A stretch of 64,000 bases of DNA from an alpha proteobacterium BAL199 (lineage in GTDB: Bacteria > Pseudomonadota > Alphaproteobacteria > Thalassobaculales > Thalassobaculaceae). The stretch spans positions 1 to 64,000 of the forward strand of contig ABHC01000010.1 in NCBI GenBank assembly GCA_000171835.1, written 5' to 3'. Made by a program: the position numbers and the translations under genes. Numbering within the stretch: position 1 is the stretch's first letter; every line of letters starts with the position of its first letter. The notes below the pieces were generated by a model that searched no databases, had not been told where the DNA came from, and saw nothing but the letters and a program-made list of their open reading frames with translations. Shown here one piece after another: positions 35,043-42,564 of this stretch.

Positions 35043-35420
35043 TCAAGGCTCGGTTCCGCAGTACGCCTCGATCCGATAGCCATCCGGATCGATCGCGAAG
35101 GCAGCGTAGTAGTTGGCGCTGTAGTCGGCCCGCAGTCCCGGCTTGCCATTGTCCCGGCCGCCTTTCGCCAGGGCTGCCGCGTGGAAAGCGTCGACCGCGG
35201 CGCGGCTCGGCGCCTTGAAGCAGAAATGCAAACCCGACTGTTCGTCGGCCGGTACCGGTCGCGGGCTCCTCGATATCCAGAACGCCACCGAGCCGCGGCC
35301 GTAGCCGAGCGAGTCCGCCCCATCGCTGAGACAGGTGTAGTCGAGCGGCGCGAGGGCCGCGTCATAGAAGCGGCGTGTCGCAGCAATATCCCGAACCCCG
35401 ATGGAAACGTGATCGAGCAT
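35043..35420 (-). CDS. VOC-family (glyoxalase/bleomycin resistance-like) protein
   Basis: A 125-residue single-domain vicinal-oxygen-chelate protein that would act as a dimer. MLDHVSIGVRDIAATRRFYDAAL at the N-terminus supplies a metal-type His, SGLHFCFKA the central strand with a second His, and FAIDPDGYRIEAY the terminal Glu ligand. The reaction is unknown; relatives are dioxygenases, isomerases or binding proteins. GGGAGG precedes the ATG at 35420. It is divergent from the CGNR regulator gene, and its promoter (TTGACA/TTATAT) is flanked by two copies of the AACCNNCATGNNRGTT site, so it is probably that regulator's target. Confidence 0.88.
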   Translation of the reverse strand: MLDHVSIGVRDIAATRRFYDAALAPLDYTCLSDGADSLGYGRGSVAFWISRSPRPVPADEQSGLHFCFKAPSRAAVDAFHAAALAKGGRDNGKPGLRADYSANYYAAFAIDPDGYRIEAYCGTEP

Positions 35421-35469
35421 GGACGTCCTCCCTTACCGGATGCGGCCGGTCGATGCTGACCGCATGTAT

Positions 35470-35485
35470 AACCTTCATGCCAGTT
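35470..35485. promoter_or_regulatory. Operator copy 1 (AACCTTCATGCCAGTT)
   Basis: First of three matches to AACCNNCATGNNRGTT. It adjoins the -10 element of the minus-strand VOC promoter on its downstream side, covering the expected start site. Confidence 0.55.
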
Positions 35486-35514
35486 ATATAATTTCGAACA
35501 CCATTTCATGTCAA
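35486..35514 (-). promoter_or_regulatory. Promoter of the VOC gene
   Basis: On the minus strand TTGACA (35514-35509) is followed by 17 bp and TTATAT (35491-35486); with an 18-bp spacer the -10 reads TATATA. This is one of the best sigma-70 matches in the window. Operator copy 2 touches the -35 and copy 1 touches the -10. Confidence 0.7.
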
Positions 35515-35528
35515 CCATCATGATGGTT
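35513..35528. promoter_or_regulatory. Operator copy 2 (AACCATCATGATGGTT, perfect palindrome)
   Basis: Second copy and a perfect 16-bp palindrome, with GTC before it and AGT after it as in copy 3. It overlaps the -35 element of the VOC promoter. Confidence 0.7.
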
Positions 35529-35567
35529 AGTCGTACGAAAGCCGAGAACGCGACCTGAAGTCTTGTC

Positions 35568-35583
35568 AACCGACATGACGGTT
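35568..35583. promoter_or_regulatory. Operator copy 3 (AACCGACATGACGGTT)
   Basis: Third copy, 55 bp from copy 2 centre to centre, with the same GTC and AGT flanks. It occupies the spacer of a possible plus-strand promoter, TTGTCA (35563-35568) and TACTAC (35586-35591), that would start the CGNR gene near 35598. Confidence 0.65.
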
Positions 35584-35598
35584 AGTACTACTGGAGCG

Positions 35599-36234
35599 AT
35601 GAATAGCCCGGTCCCGTCCCCCGCCTCCGGTCCGACCCTCCCCGCACCGCGCGACGATCTCTGCCTGGACTTCGCCAATACCCGCTACTGGCGTGGCAGC
35701 GATCCAGCGACCGAAACCCTGCACGACCCGGTCGGCCTGCTGGCCTGGGTGCGATCCTCCGGCAGCGTCGACCCTGCCCTGCTGGCTCGGCTGGAAGCCG
35801 CCTGGCGCGACTGGCCCGATACCGCCGGCCCGGCATTCGGCCAGGCGATTGTTCTGCGCGAGGCGCTCTACGCCGTGTTCGCCACCCTGACCGCCGGAGC
35901 CGAGCCTTCGGTGGCGGACCTCGACACCGTGAACGCGGCATTGCGGCGGACGCCGGCCCGAACCACCCTGGACCGGCGCGACGGTCGCTTCGTCTGGCGG
36001 CTCGGCCCGGCCGACGCCGTGGACGGCCTGCTGGCGCCGGTGCTGTGGTCGGCGGGCGACTTATTGAGCGGCACCCGGCTCGGGCGGGTCCGGCGCTGCG
36101 CCAACGACCGCTGCGGCTGGTTGTTTCTGGACGACAGTAAGAGCGCCAACCGGCGTTGGTGTTCGATGAGCCAATGCGGCAACCGCGCCAAGGCGCACCG
36201 CCACTACGCCAAGCGCCGGCAGGCCGAGGGATGA
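35599..36234 (+). CDS. ABATE / CGNR zinc-finger transcriptional regulator
   Basis: A 211-residue protein. The N-terminal ABATE domain starts at DDLCLDFANTRYWRG. The C-terminal CGNR zinc finger is RRCANDRCGWLFLDDS, then RRWCSMSQCGNRAKAHRHYAKRR, with four cysteines and the name-giving CGNR. The family is regarded as a putative stress-type transcription regulator. The ATG at 35599 is chosen because a weak promoter would start transcription at about that base, implying a leaderless message; GGAG is only 2 nt from it. An ATG at 35575 lies inside operator copy 3 and lacks a ribosome site. It likely represses itself and the divergent VOC gene. Confidence 0.88.
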   Translation: MNSPVPSPASGPTLPAPRDDLCLDFANTRYWRGSDPATETLHDPVGLLAWVRSSGSVDPALLARLEAAWRDWPDTAGPAFGQAIVLREALYAVFATLTAGAEPSVADLDTVNAALRRTPARTTLDRRDGRFVWRLGPADAVDGLLAPVLWSAGDLLSGTRLGRVRRCANDRCGWLFLDDSKSANRRWCSMSQCGNRAKAHRHYAKRRQAEG

Positions 36235-37100
36235 TCGAAGACAACATGCCGAGCGAAACCGACCATCCGGATACCCCGGCGCTGATCGAGCGCCTGAGTA
36301 CCCGCTGGGGCCCGATGCATGGTTTCACCAACGATGAAGGGGTCTCTGCGGCGCTGCGACAGTTCGGCGAGTATGCGGTCGCCGAGATCGACCTCTATGA
36401 CCGCTTGGCGGACCCGGGCGACACCGTCATCGACGTCGGCTGCAACATCGGGGTCGTCGCCAGGGCACTGGCCGTCAGCCCGACGCGGCGAACGGTCATC
36501 GGCTTCGAACCGCAGCCGCAATGCTTCCGGCTGGCATCGGCCAACACCTTTGCTCATGACAACGTGTCGCTCTACCCGCTCGCCGTCGCCGATCAGGCCG
36601 GAATGGTGGACATCGACGAGATCGACCTCCGGCGCCCGGGCAACTACGGCGGGTTCGGCCTGGATCCCGACCGCCGGTCGGCACGACGGGTTCCCTGCCC
36701 GACCGTCCGTCTGGATGCCTTCCTGGCCACCCGCGCACCGCGGCCGCGTCTGGTGAAGGTCGATGCCGAGGGCATGGAAGCGACAGTACTGCGGGGCATG
36801 CTCGGGCTGGCGCACGACCGTCTGGTGATTTCCGCGGAGGCCGACCGTCGGGCACGGGTGCCGGAAATCCTGAACGAGTTGCAGGCGATCTGCGGGACCT
36901 GCTTCGTCGGGTTCTTCCGGCCGATCGATCCCGGCAATCCGCGCTTCGACCCGGCGGACCGTCATTGCCGGAACCTGCACGTGCATCTGGTCGGGTTTGC
37001 CGGCAACCCGCCCGACTGGATCGACAAGGTCAGAGGCGTCTGGCCGATCCAGAGCATCACCGACTTCGACCGGTTGTGTGTAGCGCGCAAACCTGATTGA
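36231..37100 (+). CDS. FkbM-family SAM-dependent methyltransferase
   Basis: A 289-residue methyltransferase of the FkbM type, which O-methylates sugars or natural products. The SAM-binding region is DTVIDVGCNIGVVARALAVSP (motif I) and GFEPQPQCFRLASAN (acidic end of strand 2). The family's KVDAEGMEATVLRGM block is present near residue 180. The ATG at 36231 overlaps the regulator stop as ATGA, so it is translationally coupled to the CGNR gene and probably shares its control. The acceptor is unknown. Confidence 0.87.
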   Translation: MIEDNMPSETDHPDTPALIERLSTRWGPMHGFTNDEGVSAALRQFGEYAVAEIDLYDRLADPGDTVIDVGCNIGVVARALAVSPTRRTVIGFEPQPQCFRLASANTFAHDNVSLYPLAVADQAGMVDIDEIDLRRPGNYGGFGLDPDRRSARRVPCPTVRLDAFLATRAPRPRLVKVDAEGMEATVLRGMLGLAHDRLVISAEADRRARVPEILNELQAICGTCFVGFFRPIDPGNPRFDPADRHCRNLHVHLVGFAGNPPDWIDKVRGVWPIQSITDFDRLCVARKPD

Positions 37101-37138
37101 GCACTTGCGCAAGGCTATTTGAGCACACGCTGAAGCAA

Positions 37139-38194
37139 TCAGGAACGACGGGCGACGACTGTCACATCAACCCTGCGACCGGACCAATTCGGCAGCCCGA
37201 GAATTGAATCCGACGTCTGCAGTGGCGCACTGCCGTCATCGGACTTTATGTCGACCACAGATAGCCCCTGAGCCTCAATATGACGCCGTAGTGAGGCAGT
37301 ATCGAATCCGATTAGATGATCCCCGCCCATTTCGACCGCTTCACCCGTCGAGCGGATGACGACATTGGGAACCGAGATGACCAGATAACCACCTGGTCGA
37401 AGCACGCTGGTCATCGATGACAACCAGGAGTCAACTTGGATCAGATGCTCCAGAGTGTGGTACGAGACTAGAACATCTACTGATTCAGTGGCTTGGTGAT
37501 CGATTGCGTCAGGTCGTTCATCAATTCCAGTAAGCCCAAACACCTGGCGAGCATAGGCAACCTTGCCCCGGTCAACGTCTGAGCCAATCACATGCGCGCC
37601 CAGGTGGCGAAACGCCTCCATCATAATCCCTTCTGCACAGCCAAGATCGAAGACGGTCTTGCCTCGAAGGGATCCAACCAGCGCTTCGACATGCAACGGA
37701 AGGGCGATCTTGCTGTAAACAAATGTCGCGATGTGCCCTCGCCCAGACACCTCGACACCATTCAGCATTATTCCATTGGTTTCCCGGCTTGCATAAAACT
37801 CATCAACTCTGCCCTGATCGTACGGCCAATCGACATAGAACAAATCACAATTTGCGCACCGTGCGACGGGCGCTCGCATATTTCGCTGTAGCATCAAATG
37901 AGCTACGAGCAGATCCAGTTCGAGGCGAGTTGCCTCGATCGGCCATGGTGCCAGCAACCGGTCTAGATCGAAGTAGATACGCCCATAGGGCTGACCTCGC
38001 CCGACCAAGGGCGCGGCTGCGACCCGCGTCCCCATCCCGCCGCAGGACGGGCATGGCCAGCGACGAGCAACCACTGATCCACCATGCTCGAGAAGCGCCT
38101 TTGTGATCCCCTGAAGGTCTGCATTGGTCACACGTACATGGTCTAGCGATGGGGCGCGTCCAAACTCTGAAGCCAGTCCGACAGGAACCGACAT
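37139..38194 (-). CDS. Class I SAM-dependent methyltransferase with N-terminal CxxC pairs
   Basis: A 351-residue protein. The N-terminal part has two CxxC pairs (CPSC and CANC), which may bind zinc. The methyltransferase domain from about residue 185 has TVFDLGCAEGIMMEAFRHLGAHVIGSDVD (motif I) and VDVLVSYHTLEHL...LRPGGYLVISVPN, as in ubiquinone- and sugar-type C-methyltransferases. The ATG at 38194 is the first start outside insertion-sequence DNA; an IS630 end lies 25 bp upstream, so the native promoter or N-terminus may be lost. Its base composition is visibly more AT-rich than neighbours, suggesting horizontal origin. Confidence 0.78.
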   Translation of the reverse strand: MSVPVGLASEFGRAPSLDHVRVTNADLQGITKALLEHGGSVVARRWPCPSCGGMGTRVAAAPLVGRGQPYGRIYFDLDRLLAPWPIEATRLELDLLVAHLMLQRNMRAPVARCANCDLFYVDWPYDQGRVDEFYASRETNGIMLNGVEVSGRGHIATFVYSKIALPLHVEALVGSLRGKTVFDLGCAEGIMMEAFRHLGAHVIGSDVDRGKVAYARQVFGLTGIDERPDAIDHQATESVDVLVSYHTLEHLIQVDSWLSSMTSVLRPGGYLVISVPNVVIRSTGEAVEMGGDHLIGFDTASLRRHIEAQGLSVVDIKSDDGSAPLQTSDSILGLPNWSGRRVDVTVVARRS

Positions 38195-38218
38195 CTCGCG
38201 AATCCGCGCGACTGCCGC

Positions 38219-38341
38219 TAGTGGATAGAATCCAACACTTGGTGCCCACGCCTGACGGCGGCGATGATTTTGTCGGGATCGGCTGTCCAGTTGAAGGGCT
38301 TCGGATCTGAGGCGTTGTGCTCGTCGAGGAAGCGGTTGATG
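38219..38341 (-). mobile_element. IS630-family element, 3' end remnant
   Basis: The 121 bp at 38221-38341 match, in reverse complement, the last 121 bp of the complete IS630 element at 59413-60561, including the terminal GTGGATAGAATCC. The TA at 38219-38220 is the target dinucleotide. The element has lost everything inward of this point, where the IS6-family copy begins at 38342. The stump therefore records an IS630 insertion later cut by IS6. Confidence 0.88.
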
Positions 38342-39159
38342 GGGTGTTGTCACGTTAACGTGCCTGAGGTTGCGGGTTCAATGATCCGGGCGTAGGCGGT
38401 GTCGATGCAAACAGAGAAAATCAGCTACAAGCGCCACCGCTTTCCGCCTCAGATCATTTCTCATGTTGTCTGGCTCTACGCCCGGTTCAACTTGAGCCTG
38501 CGCGAGGTCGAGGAGCTTATGCTGGAACGTGGTGTGGACGTTTCGTATGAGACGATCCGGCGCTGGACCGTCAAGTTCGGTCCCCGGATCGCCCACGTTC
38601 TGCGGCGACGGCAGCCTCGCCCTGGTGATGTTTGGCATCTGGACGAAGTCGTCGTGAAGATCGCGGGCCGGTCATACTGGCTGTGGCGCGCCGTCGACCA
38701 ACACGGTGTCGTTCTTGAGGAAATCTTACAATCGAAGCGAGACAAGCGCGCTGCAAAGCGGCTTTTGATCAAGCTGATGAAACGTTGGGGCTTCGTGCCC
38801 AAAAGGATCATTACGGACAAACTGCGCTCATATGGGGCCGCCAAGCGCGAGGTCGCGCCTGGCCTTGATCATTGGTCACACAAGGGGCTCAATAACCGCG
38901 CCGAGAACAGCCACTTGCCCTTCCGAAAACGAGAGCGGGTGATGCAAGGCTTCCGATCACCGGGTGGATTACAACGCTTCGTGTCTATGCAATCCGCAAC
39001 CCGCAATCGTTACTCTGTCCCAGCCCGCCGTCGTTCCGCCCTCACCATTCGCTACCATCGGCTCGAAGCGTTCGAAGCTTGGAAATCCGCGGCACATGCC
39101 GCTTGATCAACGACCGGCATGCCAACTTGCTAACTCGACGAGTTAACGTGACAACACCC
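38342..39159 (+). mobile_element. IS6-family insertion sequence, copy 1
   Basis: An 818-bp element with perfect 18-bp terminal inverted repeats, GGGTGTTGTCACGTTAAC at the left and its complement at the right. It carries one transposase gene. The 8-bp flanks are GGTTGATG (left) and ATGCCGCG (right), so there is no target duplication. It apparently matches copy 2 at 44136-44953 base for base and lies in the same orientation. Confidence 0.93.
38405..39106 (+). CDS. IS6-family transposase (copy 1)
   Basis: A 233-residue DDE transposase catalysing replicative transposition and cointegrate formation. The N-terminal helix-turn-helix is HRFPPQIISHVVWLYARFNLSLREVEELMLERGV. The DDE triad is visible as HLDEVVVKI, ITDKLRSYG and NRAENSH. 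Residues KISYKRHRFPP directly after the start are family-typical. The ATG at 38405 is preferred over a GTG at 38399. It looks intact. Lower GC than the chromosome around it fits acquired DNA. Confidence 0.93.
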   Translation: MQTEKISYKRHRFPPQIISHVVWLYARFNLSLREVEELMLERGVDVSYETIRRWTVKFGPRIAHVLRRRQPRPGDVWHLDEVVVKIAGRSYWLWRAVDQHGVVLEEILQSKRDKRAAKRLLIKLMKRWGFVPKRIITDKLRSYGAAKREVAPGLDHWSHKGLNNRAENSHLPFRKRERVMQGFRSPGGLQRFVSMQSATRNRYSVPARRRSALTIRYHRLEAFEAWKSAAHAA

Positions 39160-39485
39160 ATGCCGCGCTTGTCGATGTTGGTCATGTGGACCTCGACATA
39201 GGGCATCGACACCGCCTTGATGCAGTCGCGCAGCGCATAGCCGGCGTACAGGAAACCGGCCGGGTTCATCAGCAAGCCGTCGGTGCCGCCGCGTTCGGCC
39301 TCGTAGATCCAGCCAATCGCCTCGCCCTCCAGGTTGGTGTAGCGGATGTCGAGGGTCTGGCCGTATTTCCGGGCTTCCTCGTGCATGGCCGCATCGAGTT
39401 CGGCGGTCGTCGTCGTGCCATAGAGTTCCGGCTGGCGGCGGCCGAGAAACTACATGTTGGCACCCTGGATCACCAGTACGTTCAT
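39160..39485 (-). pseudogene. aroQ: Type II 3-dehydroquinate dehydratase-like gene, broken
   Basis: The frame begins MNVLVIQGANM, then hits a TAG at codon 12, then continues FLGRRQPELYG. Downstream motifs are NLEGEAIGWIYEA, MNPAGF and EVHMTNIDKR, all typical of AroQ. The TAG replaces a residue near the usual NxLG loop, probably by a one-base change. The C-terminal third is removed at the IS6 copy 1 boundary (39159). Two independent lesions make it non-functional. Adjacent same-strand SnoaL-like and SDR genes suggest it once belonged to a small catabolic cluster rather than the shikimate pathway. Confidence 0.85.
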
Positions 39486-39498
39486 AATGTTACGAACC

Positions 39499-40017
39499 TC
39501 ACGCGGTGGCGGTGTCGAGCCAGTTCGGGTCGGCGGCCAGCAGGTCGTGGCGCATCGGCGGGAAATCGTCCGGCAGCGGGTCGAGGCGCAGACGGGTCAG
39601 CCGCAGGAAGCAGAACTTCCAGCGCCTACCGTCGCGCCGGTACTCCTCTTGGTAATGCCCGTAGCCGCGGAACCCTCGGCTGTTCGGAGCCTCCTTCGGT
39701 CGCATGCCGGGGGCCAGTTCGACCAGATCGGTCATCGCCCAGATGCCGCGGGCCCGGTCGGGGCCGAGGAACGCGATCTCCGGGTTGCAGACATGGTGGA
39801 TGGTGACGGCACCCTTCATACGGTGCGAGATGCCCTTGATGAAGTCCCGAGCGGTCGAACCCGTTGGGGCGGACCCGAAGCCCTCGAACACCGTCTCCTC
39901 GGCAAACAGCGCGAACAGCCGGTCCCACTGCTTGGTGTCAACGAAGCGGCAATATTCCGCCTTCAGTTGCTTGATGGCTTCGATGTCGAGCAGCCGGTTG
40001 GTGCCAGTGGTCGCCAT
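39499..40017 (-). CDS. SnoaL-like / NTF2-fold protein
   Basis: A 172-residue protein of the SnoaL-like cone-shaped alpha+beta barrel fold, related to small dehydratases and isomerases. Characteristic segments are IEAIKQLKAEYCRFVDTKQWDRLFALFAEETVFEG at the N-terminus, HHVCNPEIAFLGPDRARGIWAMTDLVE, and GYGHYQEEYRRDGRRWKFCFLRLTRLRLDPL. It lies between the broken aroQ-like gene and an SDR gene on the same strand, inside the IS6-bracketed segment. The substrate is unknown. Confidence 0.85.
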   Translation of the reverse strand: MATTGTNRLLDIEAIKQLKAEYCRFVDTKQWDRLFALFAEETVFEGFGSAPTGSTARDFIKGISHRMKGAVTIHHVCNPEIAFLGPDRARGIWAMTDLVELAPGMRPKEAPNSRGFRGYGHYQEEYRRDGRRWKFCFLRLTRLRLDPLPDDFPPMRHDLLAADPNWLDTATA

Positions 40018-40047
40018 TTAAATTCCTTCGGGTGGACAGACTCGGCG

Positions 40048-41091
40048 TCAGGGGATCAGGCGGGCTTGCCGGTACCGGTCGAACAGGTTGAAGAACATGG
40101 TCTGCGATTTGACAACGTCGTGGAAGCCGAACTGCCGGGCCTTGGTGGTGTCGGAAACGATGTCCCAGGTCGGCCGGAACACGTAGTCGGCGTAGTTCCA
40201 CAAGGCCATATCTTCATAGGGGGTCGGATGCAGCCCGCGCTCGGCGGCGATTCGGTCCCACACCGGCGCGTGCTCGGGCATGGTCTCGGCCAGCGAGATG
40301 CCCAGTGGTGAGCCGACTTCCATTCCGAAATACCCGGCGAAGCGATGCCACATGGGCTCCCACCGGAAGATGTCGCCGTTGCTGATATTGAACGCCTGGT
40401 TGGCGCAGCCCTCGTCGCTTGCCATCCACACCGACGCCTTGGCGACGTGCACCGCTTCGGCGCACTCGGCGAGGCACTGGTAGGCGGTCTCGGTCCCCGG
40501 GAAGCTGAACGGCAGGCCGAGCTCCCGGCGGATCGCGGCGTAGACTGCGATCACCGACACCAGGTTGCGCGGCTTGCCCGGGGTGAAGTCGAACACCAGC
40601 GGCGGCCGCACCACGCTCCACGACCACCCGGCGTTCCGTCCGACCACGTAGTCCTGCTGATCGTAGTAGAAGTTCGGCGAGTCTGGGCGCGGGTCGTCCT
40701 CCTCGGCCGGGGTCTTATAGGTGCCGAGATGGTTGCCGTAGTACTTGGTCCCGTGCACCAGATGGACATGGCGCAGGCGAGGTGAAGCAGCCTCGATCGC
40801 CTCCACCGCGTTGACCAGCATGGCGAGGTTGTCCGCCACCGACTCGATGCCGCCTTCGCCGTGCGGGGCGCGTCCGGCGTAGAACACGTGGGTGATGTCG
40901 GTTTGAGTGGCGAAGGCACGCCGGCAGTCGGCGGGGTCCAGCAGGTCGACCGCGACGTGGGGCACCGCCGGCCCGTTTGTCGGTGCCCGGCGGCTGGCTA
41001 TCACCACCGGCCAGCCTTCGGCCTGCAGCCGCTGAGTGATCAGCGTGCCGACCATGCCGGTCGCTCCCAGAACCAATGCTTTGCGCGACAC
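40048..41091 (-). CDS. PRISE-type short-chain dehydrogenase/reductase
   Basis: A 347-residue NAD(P)H-dependent extended SDR resembling progesterone 5-beta-reductase/iridoid synthase (PRISE) enzymes, which reduce enones. Visible are ALVLGATGMVGTLITQRL (cofactor Rossmann loop), VHGTKYYGNHLG with the family's unusual lysine, NFYYDQQDYV with the catalytic tyrosine, and WSVVRPPLVFDF. The GTG at 41091 is chosen because GGGAGA lies about 8 nt upstream and the Rossmann strand follows at once; the frame is open to 41181. It is probably cotranscribed with the SnoaL-like gene. Confidence 0.82.
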   Translation of the reverse strand: MSRKALVLGATGMVGTLITQRLQAEGWPVVIASRRAPTNGPAVPHVAVDLLDPADCRRAFATQTDITHVFYAGRAPHGEGGIESVADNLAMLVNAVEAIEAASPRLRHVHLVHGTKYYGNHLGTYKTPAEEDDPRPDSPNFYYDQQDYVVGRNAGWSWSVVRPPLVFDFTPGKPRNLVSVIAVYAAIRRELGLPFSFPGTETAYQCLAECAEAVHVAKASVWMASDEGCANQAFNISNGDIFRWEPMWHRFAGYFGMEVGSPLGISLAETMPEHAPVWDRIAAERGLHPTPYEDMALWNYADYVFRPTWDIVSDTTKARQFGFHDVVKSQTMFFNLFDRYRQARLIP

Positions 41092-41252
41092 GTCGGCGTC
41101 TCCCGTGCTGGCGTAGCCCGGCGCAACACTAGCGGCAGGGCGGCGGTCGCTGCAAAGCCGGAGCGCTGCACTTCTGATCAAGAGTGAATGCCGATAGGAT
41201 GGCTTGACGGTTTGCGCCCCGATGAGCCGTCCACCTGAACAAAGGGACCATC

Positions 41253-41765
41253 GTGGCCGATCAGCCGACCAGAGGACGACCGTCGGAATCCGGGGAGAGT
41301 CGAGCAGCGCGGCGACGTGCGCTGGACCGACCCAAGCTGATCGACCGGATCCTCGACTATCCGTACAGCCGGCTGTTCGGCCTGAAGGGCAAGCTGGTGA
41401 TTGTCGCGATCGTGCTGATCGGGCTGGTGGTCAAGTTCGTGACCGGCATCAATACGGTCACTGTCGACCCGACGACATGCGAACTGGGCTGGGCCGACGA
41501 AATCTACCGGGTCACGCACAAGCAACGGGTCGTCGCCAACAGCCAACGCGAACTGGGCCGGCTGACCGGCGAGAAGCAGACGGTCCTGTGGGCGATCCAG
41601 GCGGGGCGCGATCCATTCCCGTCCAAGGCCGGTGGCAACGTTGCGCGCATCCAGCGCATCGACAAGGACAAGTTCTTCTGGCGGTCTTACGCCGGCAATC
41701 TGGAGAAGGACTTGGCGGCGATCAGCGCCTGCCTGCAGCGCCTGTCGACTAGCGGGATCGACTGA
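41253..41765 (+). CDS. Membrane-anchored protein of unknown function
   Basis: A 170-residue protein with a basic cytoplasmic N-terminus (SRAARRRALDRPKLIDRIL), one membrane helix near residues 47-65 (KLVIVAIVLIGLVVKFV) and a periplasmic remainder containing two cysteines. The start is a GTG at 41253 with GGGA upstream. I do not recognise a family. It is divergent from the SDR gene and convergent with the amino-acid ABC genes, 18 bp apart, inside the IS6-bracketed segment. Confidence 0.68.
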   Translation: MADQPTRGRPSESGESRAARRRALDRPKLIDRILDYPYSRLFGLKGKLVIVAIVLIGLVVKFVTGINTVTVDPTTCELGWADEIYRVTHKQRVVANSQRELGRLTGEKQTVLWAIQAGRDPFPSKAGGNVARIQRIDKDKFFWRSYAGNLEKDLAAISACLQRLSTSGID

Positions 41766-41783
41766 CCATCCGGTACCGCTGCT

Positions 41784-42542
41784 TCAAAGGATCTGGCTGA
41801 GGAATTCCTGGGTGCGCGGGTCTCTCGGGTTCGAGAAGAACTCCTTCGGCGGCCCGTGCTCGACGATCACGCCCCGGTCGGTGAAGTACATGTGGTCTGC
41901 CAGTTCGCGGGCGAACCCCATTTCGTGCGTTACCAAAAGACAGGTCATGCCTTCCTCGGCCAGGTCGCGGATGGTGACCAGCACCTCCTTGACGGTCTCC
42001 GGATCCAAGGCGGCGGTGACCTCGTCGAACAGCATCACGTCGGGGTTCATCGCCAGCGAGCGGGCGATCGCGACGCGCTGCTGCTGTCCGCCGGACAACT
42101 CTCCGGGGTAGCTGTGCTCCTTGCCTTCCAGACGGACCTTCTTCATCAGGACGCGAGCCCGCACCTCGACCTCGGCCTTGTCCTGCTTCAGCACGGTGAC
42201 CGGGGCCATCATGATGTTCTGCAGGGCGGTCTTGTGCGGGAACAGGTTGTACTGCTGGAATACCATGCCGACTTTCTTGCGCAGTTCCAGCTTGTTCAGC
42301 TTCGGGTCGTGGGTTTCCAGGCCCTCGACCTGAATCGAGCCGCGGTCGATCGGCACCAGCGCGTTGATGCAGCGTAGCAGGGTCGACTTGCCCGATCCCG
42401 ACGGACCGATGATGCAGATCACCTCGCCCTTCATGACGTTGAGCGAGACGCCCTTGAGCACCTCGACGGCGCCGAAGGACTTGTAGACGTCGGCGATGCG
42501 GACGATCGGCTGATCGGGAGTCCAGGGTTGGCTGGCGGTCAT
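41784..42542 (-). CDS. Polar amino acid ABC transporter ATPase (GlnQ/AapP type)
   Basis: A 252-residue ATPase subunit powering periplasmic-binding-protein-dependent amino acid uptake. It has Walker A GPSGSGKST, Q-loop VGMVFQQYNLFPH, signature LSGGQQQRVAIARSLA, Walker B VMLFDEVTAALDPE and H-loop THEMGFAREL. The VFQQYNLFPH and THEMGFA blocks are typical of this subfamily. It is the last of three transporter genes on the minus strand, 22 bp after a permease gene. No solute-binding protein gene is present. Confidence 0.93.
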   Translation of the reverse strand: MTASQPWTPDQPIVRIADVYKSFGAVEVLKGVSLNVMKGEVICIIGPSGSGKSTLLRCINALVPIDRGSIQVEGLETHDPKLNKLELRKKVGMVFQQYNLFPHKTALQNIMMAPVTVLKQDKAEVEVRARVLMKKVRLEGKEHSYPGELSGGQQQRVAIARSLAMNPDVMLFDEVTAALDPETVKEVLVTIRDLAEEGMTCLLVTHEMGFARELADHMYFTDRGVIVEHGPPKEFFSNPRDPRTQEFLSQIL

Positions 42543-42564
42543 GGCGGCGCGGGCCTTTCCGGGT

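Noticed and set aside
38194-38353. Methyltransferase frame extended upstream to 38353
   Set aside because: The extra 53 residues are antisense IS630 sequence read into the gene, identical to the opposite frame of the complete IS630 at 60440-60561. The ATG at 38194 is the first start clear of the element.
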